This document shows, piece after piece, positions 35,401-46,256 of a stretch of 64,000 nt of DNA. Source of the DNA: Melastoma dodecandrum (taxonomy: Eukaryota; Streptophyta; Magnoliopsida; Myrtales; Melastomataceae); assembly GCA_029817715.1 (NCBI GenBank), contig JARUPY010000387.1, positions 2,728,001 through 2,792,000 on the forward strand, in the 5' to 3' direction. The position numbers were made by a program, and so were the translations under genes. Position 1 is the first letter of the stretch, and each line of letters begins with the position of its first letter. Under the pieces are notes generated by a model. That model did not search any database. It was not told the DNA's origin and saw only the letters and a program-made list of their open reading frames with translations.

Positions 35401-35675
35401 ATGCAAATAAGAATGTCCCGACGACATTATATGAGGATAATGATGCTTGCATTGCTCAACTGAAAGGAGGATATATCAAAGGCGATAGAACGAAACACAT
35501 ATCACCAAAATTCTTTTTCACTCACGATCTCTAGAAGAGTGGTGATATTGACATTCAACAAATTCGTTCTTCAGATAATCTGACAGATTTATTTACAAAG
35601 GCTTTGCCTGCGACGACCTTTGAGAGGCTTAGACATAAAATCGGTATGCGTAGACTTGCAGATCTACGATGAGGC
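32500..35675 (+). pseudogene. Copia pol remnant: protease, integrase, reverse transcriptase, RNase H
   Basis: Segments in order: protease (VDSASMHTILK, about 32725), with the active-site Thr/Gly region altered; GAG-pre-integrase (WHDRLGHLE, about 33140); integrase core (LDNAGEF, about 33535); integrase tail (VPIAPPQRTKK, about 33850); reverse transcriptase (WPKWKDAIEAELKSL at about 34580, then YKPRLVAQGFS and a stop, then DIVTTYLYGSLE at about 34880); and RNase H near 35450-35670 (KHISPKFFFTH). Several stops and frameshifts break it. The RT catalytic YVDD appears as YVDDL near 35155. Most of gag is absent. Confidence 0.85.
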
Positions 35676-35817
35676 TATGAAGAGGGGGAGTAAAAATATT
35701 ATATTCTTTTTTCCTTGACCACGGTTTTTTTCCACAAGGTTTTCCGGGTAAGATTTTTAACAAAGCAATATCATAATGGTCATTCAAGGAGGAGCATTAT
35801 AAATAATTGTGAATACC

Positions 35818-36038
35818 ATTATGGCTCCGAGTGGTAACTGTCGAGACTCTTCATCTACTAAAACCTTTCATATATCGAGACCATTCATCTACCGAGACGT
35901 TTCATTTGGTTATACCATAAATAGATAACTTTGTAAGAAGTGTACATTTAATCGAAATCAATAAAGAAACTCTTTCCCCCTTTTTACGTTATTTCTCTTG
36001 TGTATTTTCTCAATCTTTCTTCCGTTTTGTTTACAACA
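35818..36038 (+). repeat. 3' LTR of the decayed copia element
   Basis: Direct repeat of 32218-32456 with scattered substitutions and a shortened end. It starts TGTGAATACC and ends TTTACAACA. Confidence 0.85.
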
Positions 36039-36714
36039 TCGAGAGTTTTTTTCGCCTCCTAGAGGTAATAAAAATATGATGTCTCTTTGTCTGCTACTGA
36101 ACTGAGTCTTACATCAGCCAAAAGATTCTCCCAATCACTACAAACAATACCACCTGATTTTGATGATGTCCTCTCGTCCCCACACAAAATTTTTCGGAGT
36201 TAATAATACTATATGAATTTAATTTACCATTGTTGCTGTGTCGATTTATTTGTGTTATTTCGACGGGTTGAATTTATATTAAAATTTATGTATTTTCTTT
36301 TGTATTTGTATACTCGAAGCTCATCGATGAATGATTGATGCTGGCACACACTTATTTAAGTTGACATACATATGCATGCATGAGTGCATGGACAGTGGAA
36401 GTGTTTTCGTTTTGGTTGTTTGGTTATTGTTGGGAGGAATGTTTTGTTTTGGAAACATTGGATTCTGTAAGGATAGAAAACCCACATAGCTCCGAAAAAT
36501 CATCCTCCATTATTTCAAACCCAATGCATCCAAACAGAGATCGATATTGGGGATGCCCCGGTATGGAAACATTGTTACGTTAAAAAAAATTGCAAAATAT
36601 GATTATGTTAAATTACGAGTTTACTATCACTTTATCACTGTGATATTTAATTACACTAAAAACGTGTTTCTATACCACGATATTCGGTGAATTAGGCTGT
36701 TACGTAGACGATAA
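36039..36714. other. Intergenic, no gene seen
   Basis: About 675 bp, AT-rich, no recognised gene. The stretch at about 36580-36670 (TTGCAAAATATGATTATG) faintly resembles the ends of Mutator-like elements B and C, but I see no partner end. Confidence 0.4.
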
Positions 36715-36985
36715 TAACGCAACTCTTACAAGCAGAGTTCAATCGTTCATAACAATTCGAGTTTAAGAAGCACCTCCAATGAGTTGACTTCAACTGTTCA
36801 CAACAAACACAGAGTGCAAAAAACACCTTCAACAAGTCGAGTTTGAGAACATCTCTAGTAAGCCGAGTTCCATCAACCATGTCAATTCGAATTCGAGAAC
36901 ATCTCCAGCAAGTAGAGTTCTAGTAACCACGACGATTCAAGTTCGAGAGCACTGTCAGTACGTCGAGTTCATTATATCTTAGGCG
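36715..36985. repeat. Imperfect repeats of about 65 bp (TTCGAGTTTGAGAACATC type)
   Basis: About four diverged copies of a unit with AATTCGAGTT(C/T)GAGAACATCTC...AGCAAGTCGAGTTC are visible, for example near 36760, 36830, 36890 and 36940. The period is loose (60-75 bp). No coding frame. They lie directly to the left of the 12-kb gypsy element. Confidence 0.55.
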
Positions 36986-37253
36986 AGTCAGTTCGGGGGT
37001 AAGGATACATGAAGACTTAGACATCAACCCACGACATGTGGCTGTTATCTAACTCTAGGCACGATTTAAGACAGTTTTCTGACATTACATACAACGTCGG
37101 ACGGTTTCTTCCACGAAGTGTTTGCAGTTGCGATGAGTCTAGTATAAATATGTGTGTTTTTTCCTTTTTAAACGACACAGGCAATGAACCCTTACGAAGG
37201 CAACTTTTTTGTCAGCACATTCTTCATCTCTAGTTAATTGCATTTTCATGACA

Positions 37254-37258
37254 ATTAT
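37254..37258. other. Target-site duplication ATTAT, left copy
   Basis: ATTAT directly precedes the 5' LTR and matches 49592-49596 directly after the 3' LTR, fixing both element boundaries. Confidence 0.88.
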
Positions 37259-40200
37259 TGTAAATACCCCAAATGGGATTACAGCATGGAAGATATGATA
37301 TTATAGCTCAAATATGCCACGGGAGGAGACTTCAAAAGTCGAATACGTAAAAAGAAGGGATCACTACTTCGGCTTGATGAAGAGCAACTAGATAAAGTGA
37401 AGAGGCAAATATCTGTTTCTTAGGATGGCGCACTCAGCTCTCATTTTGAGGCAGTGGAAGCCCGATTCCTTTGTGGATGTCCTCATGCTCGCCATTCGAA
37501 CCGCGGAAGAATTTGAAGGGATGGAGTTGTGACACACTTGGTGTTAATGCTTTCCTTGCCCTCCGAATCTTTTGGCTGCACTGGTCAGCGTATTCGCCAA
37601 GGCCGACAATACTTTCCGCAAACGCCATTCGCATTAACATTTCAAGCGGAGGGTGGCTACAATTCGACAGTAACATCTTATCAGCTGAACACTCCTCATT
37701 TTGACACATTAAGCCACGACATCCTGACGGCAAGATCCACGTTAGTTCAATCCTAAAAGACCCACGTCAGCAACTAGCTACTTGGTTAGAGATGGAGAAA
37801 ATCTTCAAATGAACATATTCGAAGAAGACCTCTTCAGAAAATTCCCCGTGGATTTCGGAATGCTCACTGTCAGTTGGAAATTAAGATCCCACAATCATCG
37901 ACAATTATCAAATTGTCTCCCGACATTCCTGATAACAATAGCAACAAAAAATCCCAACAAACCAACCAGACCCACGTCCACAGCCGACCGAGATCTTTGG
38001 GGAGACCATCCTTTATTCTCCACGAGCCCTCTGATAAAGAGGGGGGACCTACAGACAGGAGAGACAGACAGAAAAAAAGGGAGGACATCACTTACCTTGA
38101 GAGAGAACGGAACGGCTCTATCAGAGAAACATAAGTCTCTGATTCTCCCTGCTGCGTCCTCGCCATCATTCAATCAAGGTAGGTCCATGCCAAGGACATG
38201 GAAACCCCCCTCCACCAATCCAGACATGCAACTCTGAGGTTCCAAGGTAGCGCGAACTCTGGAAACGGGGTGTTAGCATGTATGACTCCTCGCCAACCAA
38301 GGAGATCGAAATACCTCAACATCATGGAGCCGTGATCGTCTTCCGCATTCTTTTATACTAGGCCAATCACTAGTTCTTCTCCTGATAGAATTAGACGTCT
38401 AAGCTTTCCGTGACCCACATGGGCGTCAAGGGAGGCATCCCTTTTCTTTTGATGTCGTTTTTTTTAGTGTGCAGGCTGAACGAAGCAAAATTAGTTTATT
38501 GATCCCTCTTGACAGCAACCTGTCTCCACGGTGTCTCCAGAATCGGCAGTGGCGGCAACCCAGCCTCTCCGACATTCCTGAGTCCTGCGACGACGTCCCC
38601 AAATCCTCCTGATTTCCGTAGTTCCCGAGCGTCTTCAGAACAGGCAGCAACAGCAACCATCCTCCTGGCAATCCCAGCAACAGACGATCATGTTCTCCCA
38701 AAGCAACAACAAATTTGAGATCGCGGCTTTCCCCGGCGTCCTCAACCCCGGCACCAGCAAGCCCATGGCGACCCATGTCTCCCCAAACTTCTCAGCTTCC
38801 CTCCGGAATCCCCAGGGCCTGCAGCGGTCTTCCAACAGTGGAGGTTTCCGGCCGGCATCTCCGCAACCCACCTTAGATTCGACAGCCTCTAATCCCAGCA
38901 GCTCCAGGCAGCTTCAGCAAACTCCAGCCAGCCTACATCCTCCAGATCTAGTGACGAAGACCTGCCTCCCTCCTCTGCTCCCCGGCGCCTTCGAGCTCAC
39001 GGAGGCAGTCCCCCACTCCTCCTCGGCATTACCGGATCTTGCGACGGCGGTAGCCAGCATTCTCTCCGGCGCTCCCGAGCCCTGCAACAGCGACCCACGG
39101 TCGACGGCGGCAGGACTACCGCTCCCCTGACATCCTCAGAGCCCACGGTGACAGCCTCCACCTCCCCCGGATCTTCCAGATCTCGCAACAGTAGACCCAT
39201 TCTCCAGTAGCGGCCGTCTCCTTCTCTCCGGCGTCTTCAGGCTCGGCGGTGGCGAACTCGCCTTCCCCGACATTTTCCAAAACCAGCCGCGATCCAGTCG
39301 CAGTCGCCCTACACGATGGGCCCAACGCAGCCGCAACCGCAGCCTCCCTACTCGCCAAAACTCAGCACCCTTCCCCCACGTCAAAGTTACGACCGGGCCT
39401 GGCGTGAAGACAAGGGCACCATGGCAGCAGCCCTCTCAATTCGTTGGAAGTGGGGACAACGTTGATTTTCGAGAAGCTGGATCCCATCCAGGTTTGTAAA
39501 TAAATCTAAAATTGATTTTATTTCTGTCTGATGCATAATCGAGTTTGTGAATTTCTTCATTATTTGTACTTTTTTTTAGTTGTTTGCAATGTTTATTTGA
39601 ATGTCAGATCTGATTTTCAAAACACTCAGTTTGACTCATCTCATTAAAATGTTGCATTTACGTATCTTTTTTCATTCATTTAAAAAATAACCAAAGTTTA
39701 TGAATTTTACTTTATTGAATATTGTATGCATTATTATTATTATCATTATTATTTTTTTCAAAAAAAATCTGACTGACTTAAACAACATACGCCCAAGGAG
39801 CACTCTTCAACATTTATTTTGATTTAGTTAATTTTAATTCATTAGATTATTTATTTTTACATTCTAACCCCAAGTTTCATTTATTTAATTTACATGAAAA
39901 ATCAACCACTATTTCGAGTATTCGACAAAGCGACCTCGAAGATTTAAGAAGATAAAGCTCGAAGACTGGAGGTGCGCGGGGAAACCCGTGGTGGAAGCAC
40001 GTCATGAAACGGCTCCAACTGACGAGCACGGCCGATGTAAAGCCACCCGGTGGGCCTCAGGTATATGATGGGGGTGCGGGCCTCCCGATTTTCATTATTT
40101 CCACATGTAACGGGTCGTGGGCTCAAGTGTATAGGCTCACGATCACCACCCTTTCCCGCTCCCTTTGATCTAAATACTTGATCTGTGGTTGCGGTGCATG

Positions 40201-40590
40201 CTGTTAGGCTTTAGGGTTTTATTGTCGCATGTTGTTTGCTAAACCAACACACATGAGTTCGGGCCCAAAAGGCCCGAATCGGGTCCAACGCCCGTAAAAC
40301 ATTGACATGAGTCCGGAGTCATGCCCGGATCGGGTCCAACACCCGTTAACGAAAAGTAAACTTTTGGAGCAAACGCCACATCTTCGCATGTTTAATGTAA
40401 GAGTTAGTAATCAAGGATCCCCGAATCCTACTTTGGTTTTCCGACTTAGACCAGTTTTAAAATAAAAGTCGGTGGCGACTCCGTAATTGTTTACCTAGGT
40501 TAAACAACAACACATTTTTACAAACGGAGCCATTTTTGGATGAGGGACTAGCGCCCGCGCGCGCGTGCTAGGCCGGAAGGCGCGCGTACA
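37259..40590 (+). repeat. 5' LTR of the gypsy element (3332 bp)
   Basis: Direct repeat of 46257-49591. It contains a GC- and C-rich block (about 38500-39450) with Pro/Ser-rich open frames, surrounded by AT-rich DNA. The end carries CGCGCGCG runs before GTACA. Confidence 0.93.
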
Positions 40591-40597
40591 TCCCGGA

Positions 40598-40615
40598 TGG
40601 CGACTCCGCTGGGGA
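40598..40615 (+). other. Primer-binding site of the gypsy element
   Basis: TGGCGACTCCGCTGGGGA begins seven bases after the 5' LTR and starts with the expected TGG. From memory this matches the tRNA-Arg primer type of Ogre/Retand elements; the tRNA assignment needs a direct comparison. Confidence 0.75.
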
Positions 40616-41399
40616 CTTCCACATGTGGATTCTTTTCGAACACTCTTACATTTTTAATCCACATGCGGAGGGGAGTTCTTGTTTGCGTATGTACTTGCTT
40701 GGCTCGTTGCCTTTTGTTTGCTTTCATGTTTGTGTTCGTTTACCGTTTACTAGGCATTTCTAGGTAAGTCCCTATACCCGGGACTAGGATCTCTAGGGGG
40801 TCACCGAAAGGCACGGCCTCGCTGCTTCCTGCGGCTTGTAGGCTATGGACCGGGACCCGCCTCCCTTAGTCTGAGGGAGGTCTTAGAAACCTTCATCCGA
40901 GTCTAGAATTGTTTGCCCACTACAGGTACCAGACGCCGCACGTGCATTTGCTTGTTACTAAGTGACTGCTACATGTGCAGGGACAGGTGTCAGGTACGCT
41001 TTGTCTGCAATAACTGTAAAACTAACTTTGCTCGTTTTGCAGTTGGGTGGAGTTTATTATAATGGGTTTCAAAAACTTTCATTTCTCCTATACCTACCTA
41101 TTTTACTGCTTACTGCATTCATACATTCGCATGACCACATGAGTGTCTGTTCGATTGCAGTAGTTACATTACCATGTCATTGCTCCAATGCATCACTACG
41201 TCTTATTTACAATTGCAGTTACGTTGCATACTTTTCTGCATATACGAGTGCGGTTAAGTATCATCACAAATTTATCATGCATCGATTACATTGTTGCATG
41301 ATACTAATCCAAACATTTTCTCTATTTTCCTTCCAAGGTTTAATTATCCAACATGGCTCCTCGAACAGGAGTAGAGACAAAGCATGACATTACAAATCT
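40616..41399. other. Gypsy element interior without coding capacity (5' part)
   Basis: Position of gag in a complete element, but no gag domain or zinc knuckle is visible. The open frame at 40962-41387 has no family features. A GGGACTAGGATCTCTAGGGGG segment at about 40781 lies in the leader. Confidence 0.55.
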
Positions 41400-41635
41400 A
41401 CAAGCACAAGGATGCCAAGGATTTATCGACGACTACCAAAGTCCAAAGTCGAACATATAACAACATGAAGACCAAAGTTTCCATTACGGCTACCAAGGTT
41501 CAAAGCCGTGCGTCAAACGACATGAGCCCAAAGTCATCAACGGCTACCAAAGTACAAAGCCAAGCACGAACACCAAAGATCACCCAACGGCTACCAAAGT
41601 TCAAAGTCGAATCTACAACAACATGAAAACCCCAA
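41400..41635 (+). repeat. Four imperfect repeats of about 55-60 bp (GGCTACCAAAGTTCAAAG)
   Basis: ACTACCAAAGTCCAAAGTCG, GGCTACCAAGGTTCAAAGCC, GGCTACCAAAGTACAAAGCC and GGCTACCAAAGTTCAAAGTC occur at about 41434, 41490, 41542 and 41588. They are separated by ACGACATGA- or AACATGAA-type spacers. Confidence 0.7.
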
Positions 41636-42711
41636 GGAGGTTACAGCTCACCAGCCAACTGCAGTAAACATCGAAGCTAATGACGAGCCCATCGAGCCGT
41701 TCACGGACATGCTACAATCGGACACATTAGGGACATCACTTCCCTACCGATCCGACGACCGTTCCAAAGAAATAGAAGCGATTTCACTACGTCATCAGTC
41801 GGCACAACCTCGGCACCAACGGAAACATCATTCCAAACAGGGGCAATTCCTCAGCTTACAACTCAATAACATAATCCAGCACAAGGGGCAAACCCCATCA
41901 TTCACAACGGCATCGCGAGATCAGGACAGCTGTATAAGATGTCTCGTCTGGGGCTCACACAACAGCTTACAAAATGCCAAAGAACATGATGTCTACTAAA
42001 CGACGACGCATACTTCGACTGGGGCAATTCCCTTTGAATTCCTTACGGCATTCAAGTTGTCATCCCGACAGTAGTCAACCACCAACTCTCACCAACGAAA
42101 AGAGGAGAAGGTTAGTCACCGCCTCACGCATTGTCGAGAAACAAGCACCTCGGCCACCACATGAGTGGCCAATCCCCTAGCCCGCCCACCACAGTTGCGG
42201 TCATCGCCCACGCGCACCGCAAAGAGCTATCAACTTTGCACATCCGGGACATTCAATCGAAGTCAATCATCTTATCGGAGAGAACCGTCATAAACAATCG
42301 ACGTAGAGTTCTTAGACATTGAATCACATAGAAGGGAGTATCGGTTCCTGAATAGTGCTTCTCTACAAAAATAAGTTACATGAACTTACTTATTTTCACC
42401 ATACATTCGTCTCATAGGTACAGAAGCATCCTAAACAGACAAGCAATATTGGGGCAACTCCGAGCAATCGTGGAGAATTCTCTGTCAACAAAACAATGAT
42501 CTACATGAAAAGGGAGTATTCATTTCTTAACAAATGCTTTTTCGCAAAACAGATTACATGAGCTTACTTGTTTTGCCCTTCGGCTTGTCTTATAGGTACA
42601 CGAACATTCTAGACAGACGACGAATGCGAGGGTGGTAGGGTGGAAAAGTTTCGAGCCAAAATTTCGAAACAGCCTCCGTTGGCAAAACAACGAAGACGAC
42701 ACTACGTGAAC
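41636..42711. other. Gypsy element interior, no conserved domain
   Basis: About 1.1 kb with short frames but no recognisable retroelement domain. From about 42300 it carries the first copies of a recurrent module, TTACATGAGCTTACTT...ATAGGTACATGAACATT, that reappears up to 44990. Confidence 0.5.
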
Positions 42712-42945
42712 AATCTGGGGCAAATCTCCATGCGATCTATGGGCAAATCTCCAAACGATCATGGGACAGATCTTCGAACAATACTGGGGCAAATCTCCGA
42801 GTAATCATGGACAAATCTACAAGCAATCTTGGGGCAAATTCCCAACCGATCCAGGGGAAAATCTCCGAGTGATCATGGACGTCTCTAAGCAATCCTGGAG
42901 CATACCTCCAAGCTATCCTAGGACAAGACAGAGCAATCTTGGTTA
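42712..42945 (+). repeat. Short tandem repeats of about 28 bp (GGGCAAATCTCC-N-GATCATGG)
   Basis: About eight or nine imperfect units, each with (T)GGGGCAAATCTCC(A/G)A..(A/G)ATCATGG(A/G) wording. Short tandem repeats between pol and the 3' LTR are usual for Tat/Ogre-type elements. Confidence 0.8.
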
Positions 42946-43671
42946 ATTCCCTGTTGACAAACCAACGAATCACATGAGAGGGAGTATTTGTTCCTTAACT
43001 AATACTTCTTCGCAAAACGAGTTACATGAGCTTACCTGTTGTGCCCTCCATGCTTATCTCAGGAAGTACATGAACACCGTAGGCAGACAATGAAATCCAA
43101 AGCTTCAAAACAACATGTCATCAACAAATTACATGAAAGGGGTACATGAGCACCCTAAGCAGACAATGAAGACAAACAATAAAGCTTCAAATCAGAACTT
43201 CAGAACACAACCTTCATCAACAAACTTCTTTACATCCCAAAGAACTGGGGCAATGAGCACCAACAATACACATGAAAAGGGAGAATCACACAGTCATTAC
43301 TCTCTTCATCAAGCTAAATGAAATTACATAAGCCGATTTCATTTACGTCCTTTGTCTCGTGAACAGGTACATGAGCTCCTCACACGAATGGTACAGAACT
43401 CCTATGACAAAGGCGAGGGTGGCAGGGTGGCAAAGCTTCAAGCCAAAGTCTTGTCGCAATTTCGTCAATCCTTCGATTCCTACAGACGAAGATGTACTGA
43501 CGAAACAAACACAAAAGGGGAAGTACCATAACACTTCTTTACCTTTCTTATAAACAAAATTACATGAACCACATTTCGTTTCTACTCTAAAAAAGAATCA
43601 AGTCGTACAAATACACTTGTTCCTTTTCATCTGTTTAATAGGTACATGAGCAACCTTATACAACGGATACA

Positions 43672-43868
43672 AATCTAGTGACCTCGTTCTCAAGCGGATT
43701 CTGCCAAATGCCAAAGATCCCAGGGGAAAATTCACTCCTACCTACGAAGGACCATTCGTAGTCAAACATGCCTTCTCAGGATGAGCAACCATCCTAACAA
43801 AGATGGACGGAGGAGAACTGCCACAACCAATCAATGCAGATGCTCTTCGACGCTATTACACCTAAATG
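43672..43868 (+). pseudogene. Gypsy pol C-terminal (integrase tail) fragment, copy 1
   Basis: The frame reads GDLVLKRILPNAKDPRGKF, TYEGPFVVKHAFSG, then a stop, then ILTKMDGGELPQPINADALRRYY. This is the end of pol in Tat/Ogre-type gypsy elements, where the protein re-enters the nucleoprotein-binding tail of integrase. Everything upstream of GDLVL is missing. Confidence 0.8.
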
Positions 43869-44359
43869 GTGTCAAGGTTTCGAACGGAGCTTCGAAACGA
43901 ACGTCATCAACAAACTTCTGCCTATCCCCATGGAGTAAACTGGGGCAAGGAATGATGACATGAAAAGGGAGAATTACATAATTAACACTCTCTTCACCAC
44001 ATTAAATGGAATTACATGAGCATATTCCGTATACGTCCTTTGTCTCGTGAACAGGTACATGAGCTCCTCACACGAATGGTATAGAACTCCTATGACAAAG
44101 GCGAGGGTGGCAGGGTGGCAAAGCTTCAAGCCAAAGTCTTGTCGCAATTTCGTCAATCCTTCGATTCCTACAGACGAAGATGTACTGACGAAACAAACAC
44201 AAAAGGGGAAGTACCATAACACTTCTTTACCTTTCTTATAAACAAAATTACATGAACCACATTTCGTTTCTACTCTAAAAAAGAATCAAGTCGTACAAAT
44301 ACACTTGTTCCTTTTCATCTGTTTAATAGGTACATGAGCAACCTTATACAACGGATACA

Positions 44360-44556
44360 AATCTAGTGACCTCGTTCTCAAGCGGATTCTGCCAAATGCC
44401 AAAGATCCCAGGGGAAAATTCACTCCTACCTACGAAGGACCATTCGTAGTCAAACATGCCTTCTCAGGATGAGCAACCATCCTAACAAAGATGGACGGAG
44501 GAGAACTGCCACAACCAATCAATGCAGATGCTCTTCGACGCTATTACACCTAAATG
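44360..44556 (+). pseudogene. Gypsy pol C-terminal (integrase tail) fragment, copy 2
   Basis: Same sequence as copy 1, shifted by 688 bp, including the same internal stop, so the duplication followed the loss of function. Confidence 0.8.
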
Positions 44557-44890
44557 GTGTCAAGGTTTCGAACGGAGCTTCGAAACGAACGTCATCAACA
44601 AACTTCTGCCTATCCCCATGGAGTAAACTGGGGCAAGGAATGATGACATGAAAAGGGAGAATTACATAATTAACACTCTCTTCACCAGATTAAATGGAAT
44701 TACATGAGCATATTCCGTTTATGTCATTTGTCTCGTGGGCAGGTACATGAGCTCCTCACACGAATGGTACAGAACTCATATGACAAAGGCGAGGGCGGCA
44801 GGGTGGCAAAGCTTCGAGCCAAAGTCTTGTTGCAGTTTCGTTAATCCTTCGATTCCATCGGACGAAGACGCACTGACGAAACAACATGAA

Positions 44891-46241
44891 AGGGAGTATT
44901 AATCCAATTTTAATACTTTCTTATCGGAACAAGTTACATGAGCTAACTTGAGTCCGCCCTTTTGGCGTTTGTAGGTACATGAGCACCCTATATCACGAAC
45001 AAAGGCGCGGGCGGTTGGGTGGAAAAATTTCGAACCAAAGCTTCGAAATTGCCTTTGTCATCATCAAGGACGGCCACATGAGGACAAAGACACGACTTCT
45101 GACACGAACGTACATGCATGGGCACTGTTTTGGTAAAGTATCTCCTAACAGGTCAACCAAAGGTACCCATTTCTTAAACATCGGTGTGCCATTTGCATTT
45201 AACCATCTATTTTCACAATAACAAATGTTTCTGGGCGAGAATTGGTGAATGCAAGCCCATTCCCAAACACTCACCCCCGAGAGACGAGTGCAAACACCGT
45301 GAGATTTTCCCATAAAAGCATCTGGACGGATGAATGATCATTTGACGAAAGATGCTCAAACCGGGATGAGATTAAACCTTCTTTTTATTTCTCTACCCTA
45401 AACACGTCAATTATTGTTTGCCTCAGAACCAAAGTTTCTGTGTTCGTCACTCTCACTGAGCCTACAGATCACCTCGCATCGAAGTTGCCCGAAATCTTGT
45501 AAAGCCAGAATGTAGAGATGACACTTCCTCAAGGTCCGAGCAAAGAGGTACCATCAACAGATTTGTGAGCCAGTCGAGTTGTTCCTAAGGACAAAACATC
45601 TTCATCAACTCAGAAAGTTCCCAAAAAACTCCTCGAAATATTTTCAATAAATGCGGGGCATATCCCGCACGTTGACAAAGAAAAAAGCAAAATTAGCGCA
45701 AAGACTGAAGTCTTCAAAAGCAAAGCGCAAAACAAAAGAGTAAAATTAAAACACCAGGGCCAACATAGATGGTCGCAAGAGCAAAGGTGTTATTCCAAAA
45801 AATAAAAAATTCCCGAAGAAACGCATGAGCCATTCGCTAATCCTGATGGAACGCCTCGACTGGCCCACTATCTGAAAAAATGGAGAATTTGCTCGGACGG
45901 TGAAATCTCTACAACTTTTGATGAAATCCTTAAACTCATTTTTGAACCACATTTCAATTAGGCAATAATTCATTTGACCGGCACATGAGCATCTAAGTCA
46001 AAAGAGTTTTGAAATTCGACCGAGATAGCTTCTAGAAACAAGAGTGAACCATGAGAGAAGTCAAAATCCGTTCTCCTGTTCTCGCTCGGGAACAATTTTA
46101 GTTAAAAAAAGACATGCATGAGTGTCATTTGCTTATTCTCGTACTTCACGGGATTTCATTTGTTTCTAACTATTTTCATCAGAATTTATCAATTTGGGGT
46201 ATTTATGATATCTTTGCGAGAAAACCTTCTTAGATTCTCTC
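44891..46241. other. Gypsy element interior, 3' untranslated part
   Basis: About 1.35 kb without conserved domains, between the tandem repeats and the polypurine tract. The recurrent ACATGAGC...GTAGGTACATGAGCACC module occurs once more near 44935-44990. Confidence 0.5.
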
Positions 46242-46256
46242 GCAAAGAGGGGCAGC
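46212..46256 (+). other. Polypurine tract and adjacent hairpin before the 3' LTR
   Basis: AAAGAGGGGCAGC ends at 46256, immediately before the LTR TG. CTTTGCGAG (46212-46220) and CTCGCAAAG (46239-46247) form a perfect 9-bp stem whose right arm runs into the purine tract. Confidence 0.75.

Larger units (their letters stand above)
32218..36038 (+). mobile_element. Decayed Ty1/copia retrotransposon with short LTRs
   Basis: Direct repeats 32218-32456 and 35818-36038 bracket copia pol remnants. Both LTRs keep the words CTTCATCTAC, TTCATATATCGAGAC and AATCAATAAAGAAAC. The left LTR ends TTTACAACA and is followed by a CGTTATCAACACAAAGCTC primer-type segment. The polypurine stretch AAGGAGGAGCATTATAAATAAT precedes the right LTR. 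I find no matching target duplication (ATGAT left, TCGAG right). Gag is largely missing and pol is riddled with stops, so the element is dead and old. Confidence 0.88.
43340..44890 (+). repeat. 688-bp tandem repeat, two full copies and a partial third
   Basis: The word AGGTACATGAGCTCCTCAC occurs at 43365, 44053 and 44741, exactly 688 bp apart. The first two units are almost identical throughout, and the third breaks off after about 150-190 bp and is more diverged. Each full unit holds a pol integrase-tail remnant. Confidence 0.92.

Noticed and set aside
32218..36038. Target duplication for the decayed copia element
   Set aside because: The five bases on each side (ATGAT and TCGAG) do not match; the ends may have eroded.
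38690..39130. 146-codon forward ORF in the gypsy LTR (and its copy near 47764-48129)
   Set aside because: Pro/Ser-rich, no domain, duplicated only because the LTR is; explained by C-rich composition.
42712..42945. 28-bp repeats that could be read as a CRISPR-like array
   Set aside because: Units are contiguous with no spacers and lie in the interior of an LTR retrotransposon.
45746..45973. 75-codon reverse ORF in the gypsy interior
   Set aside because: No retroelement or host domain; inside non-coding element DNA.
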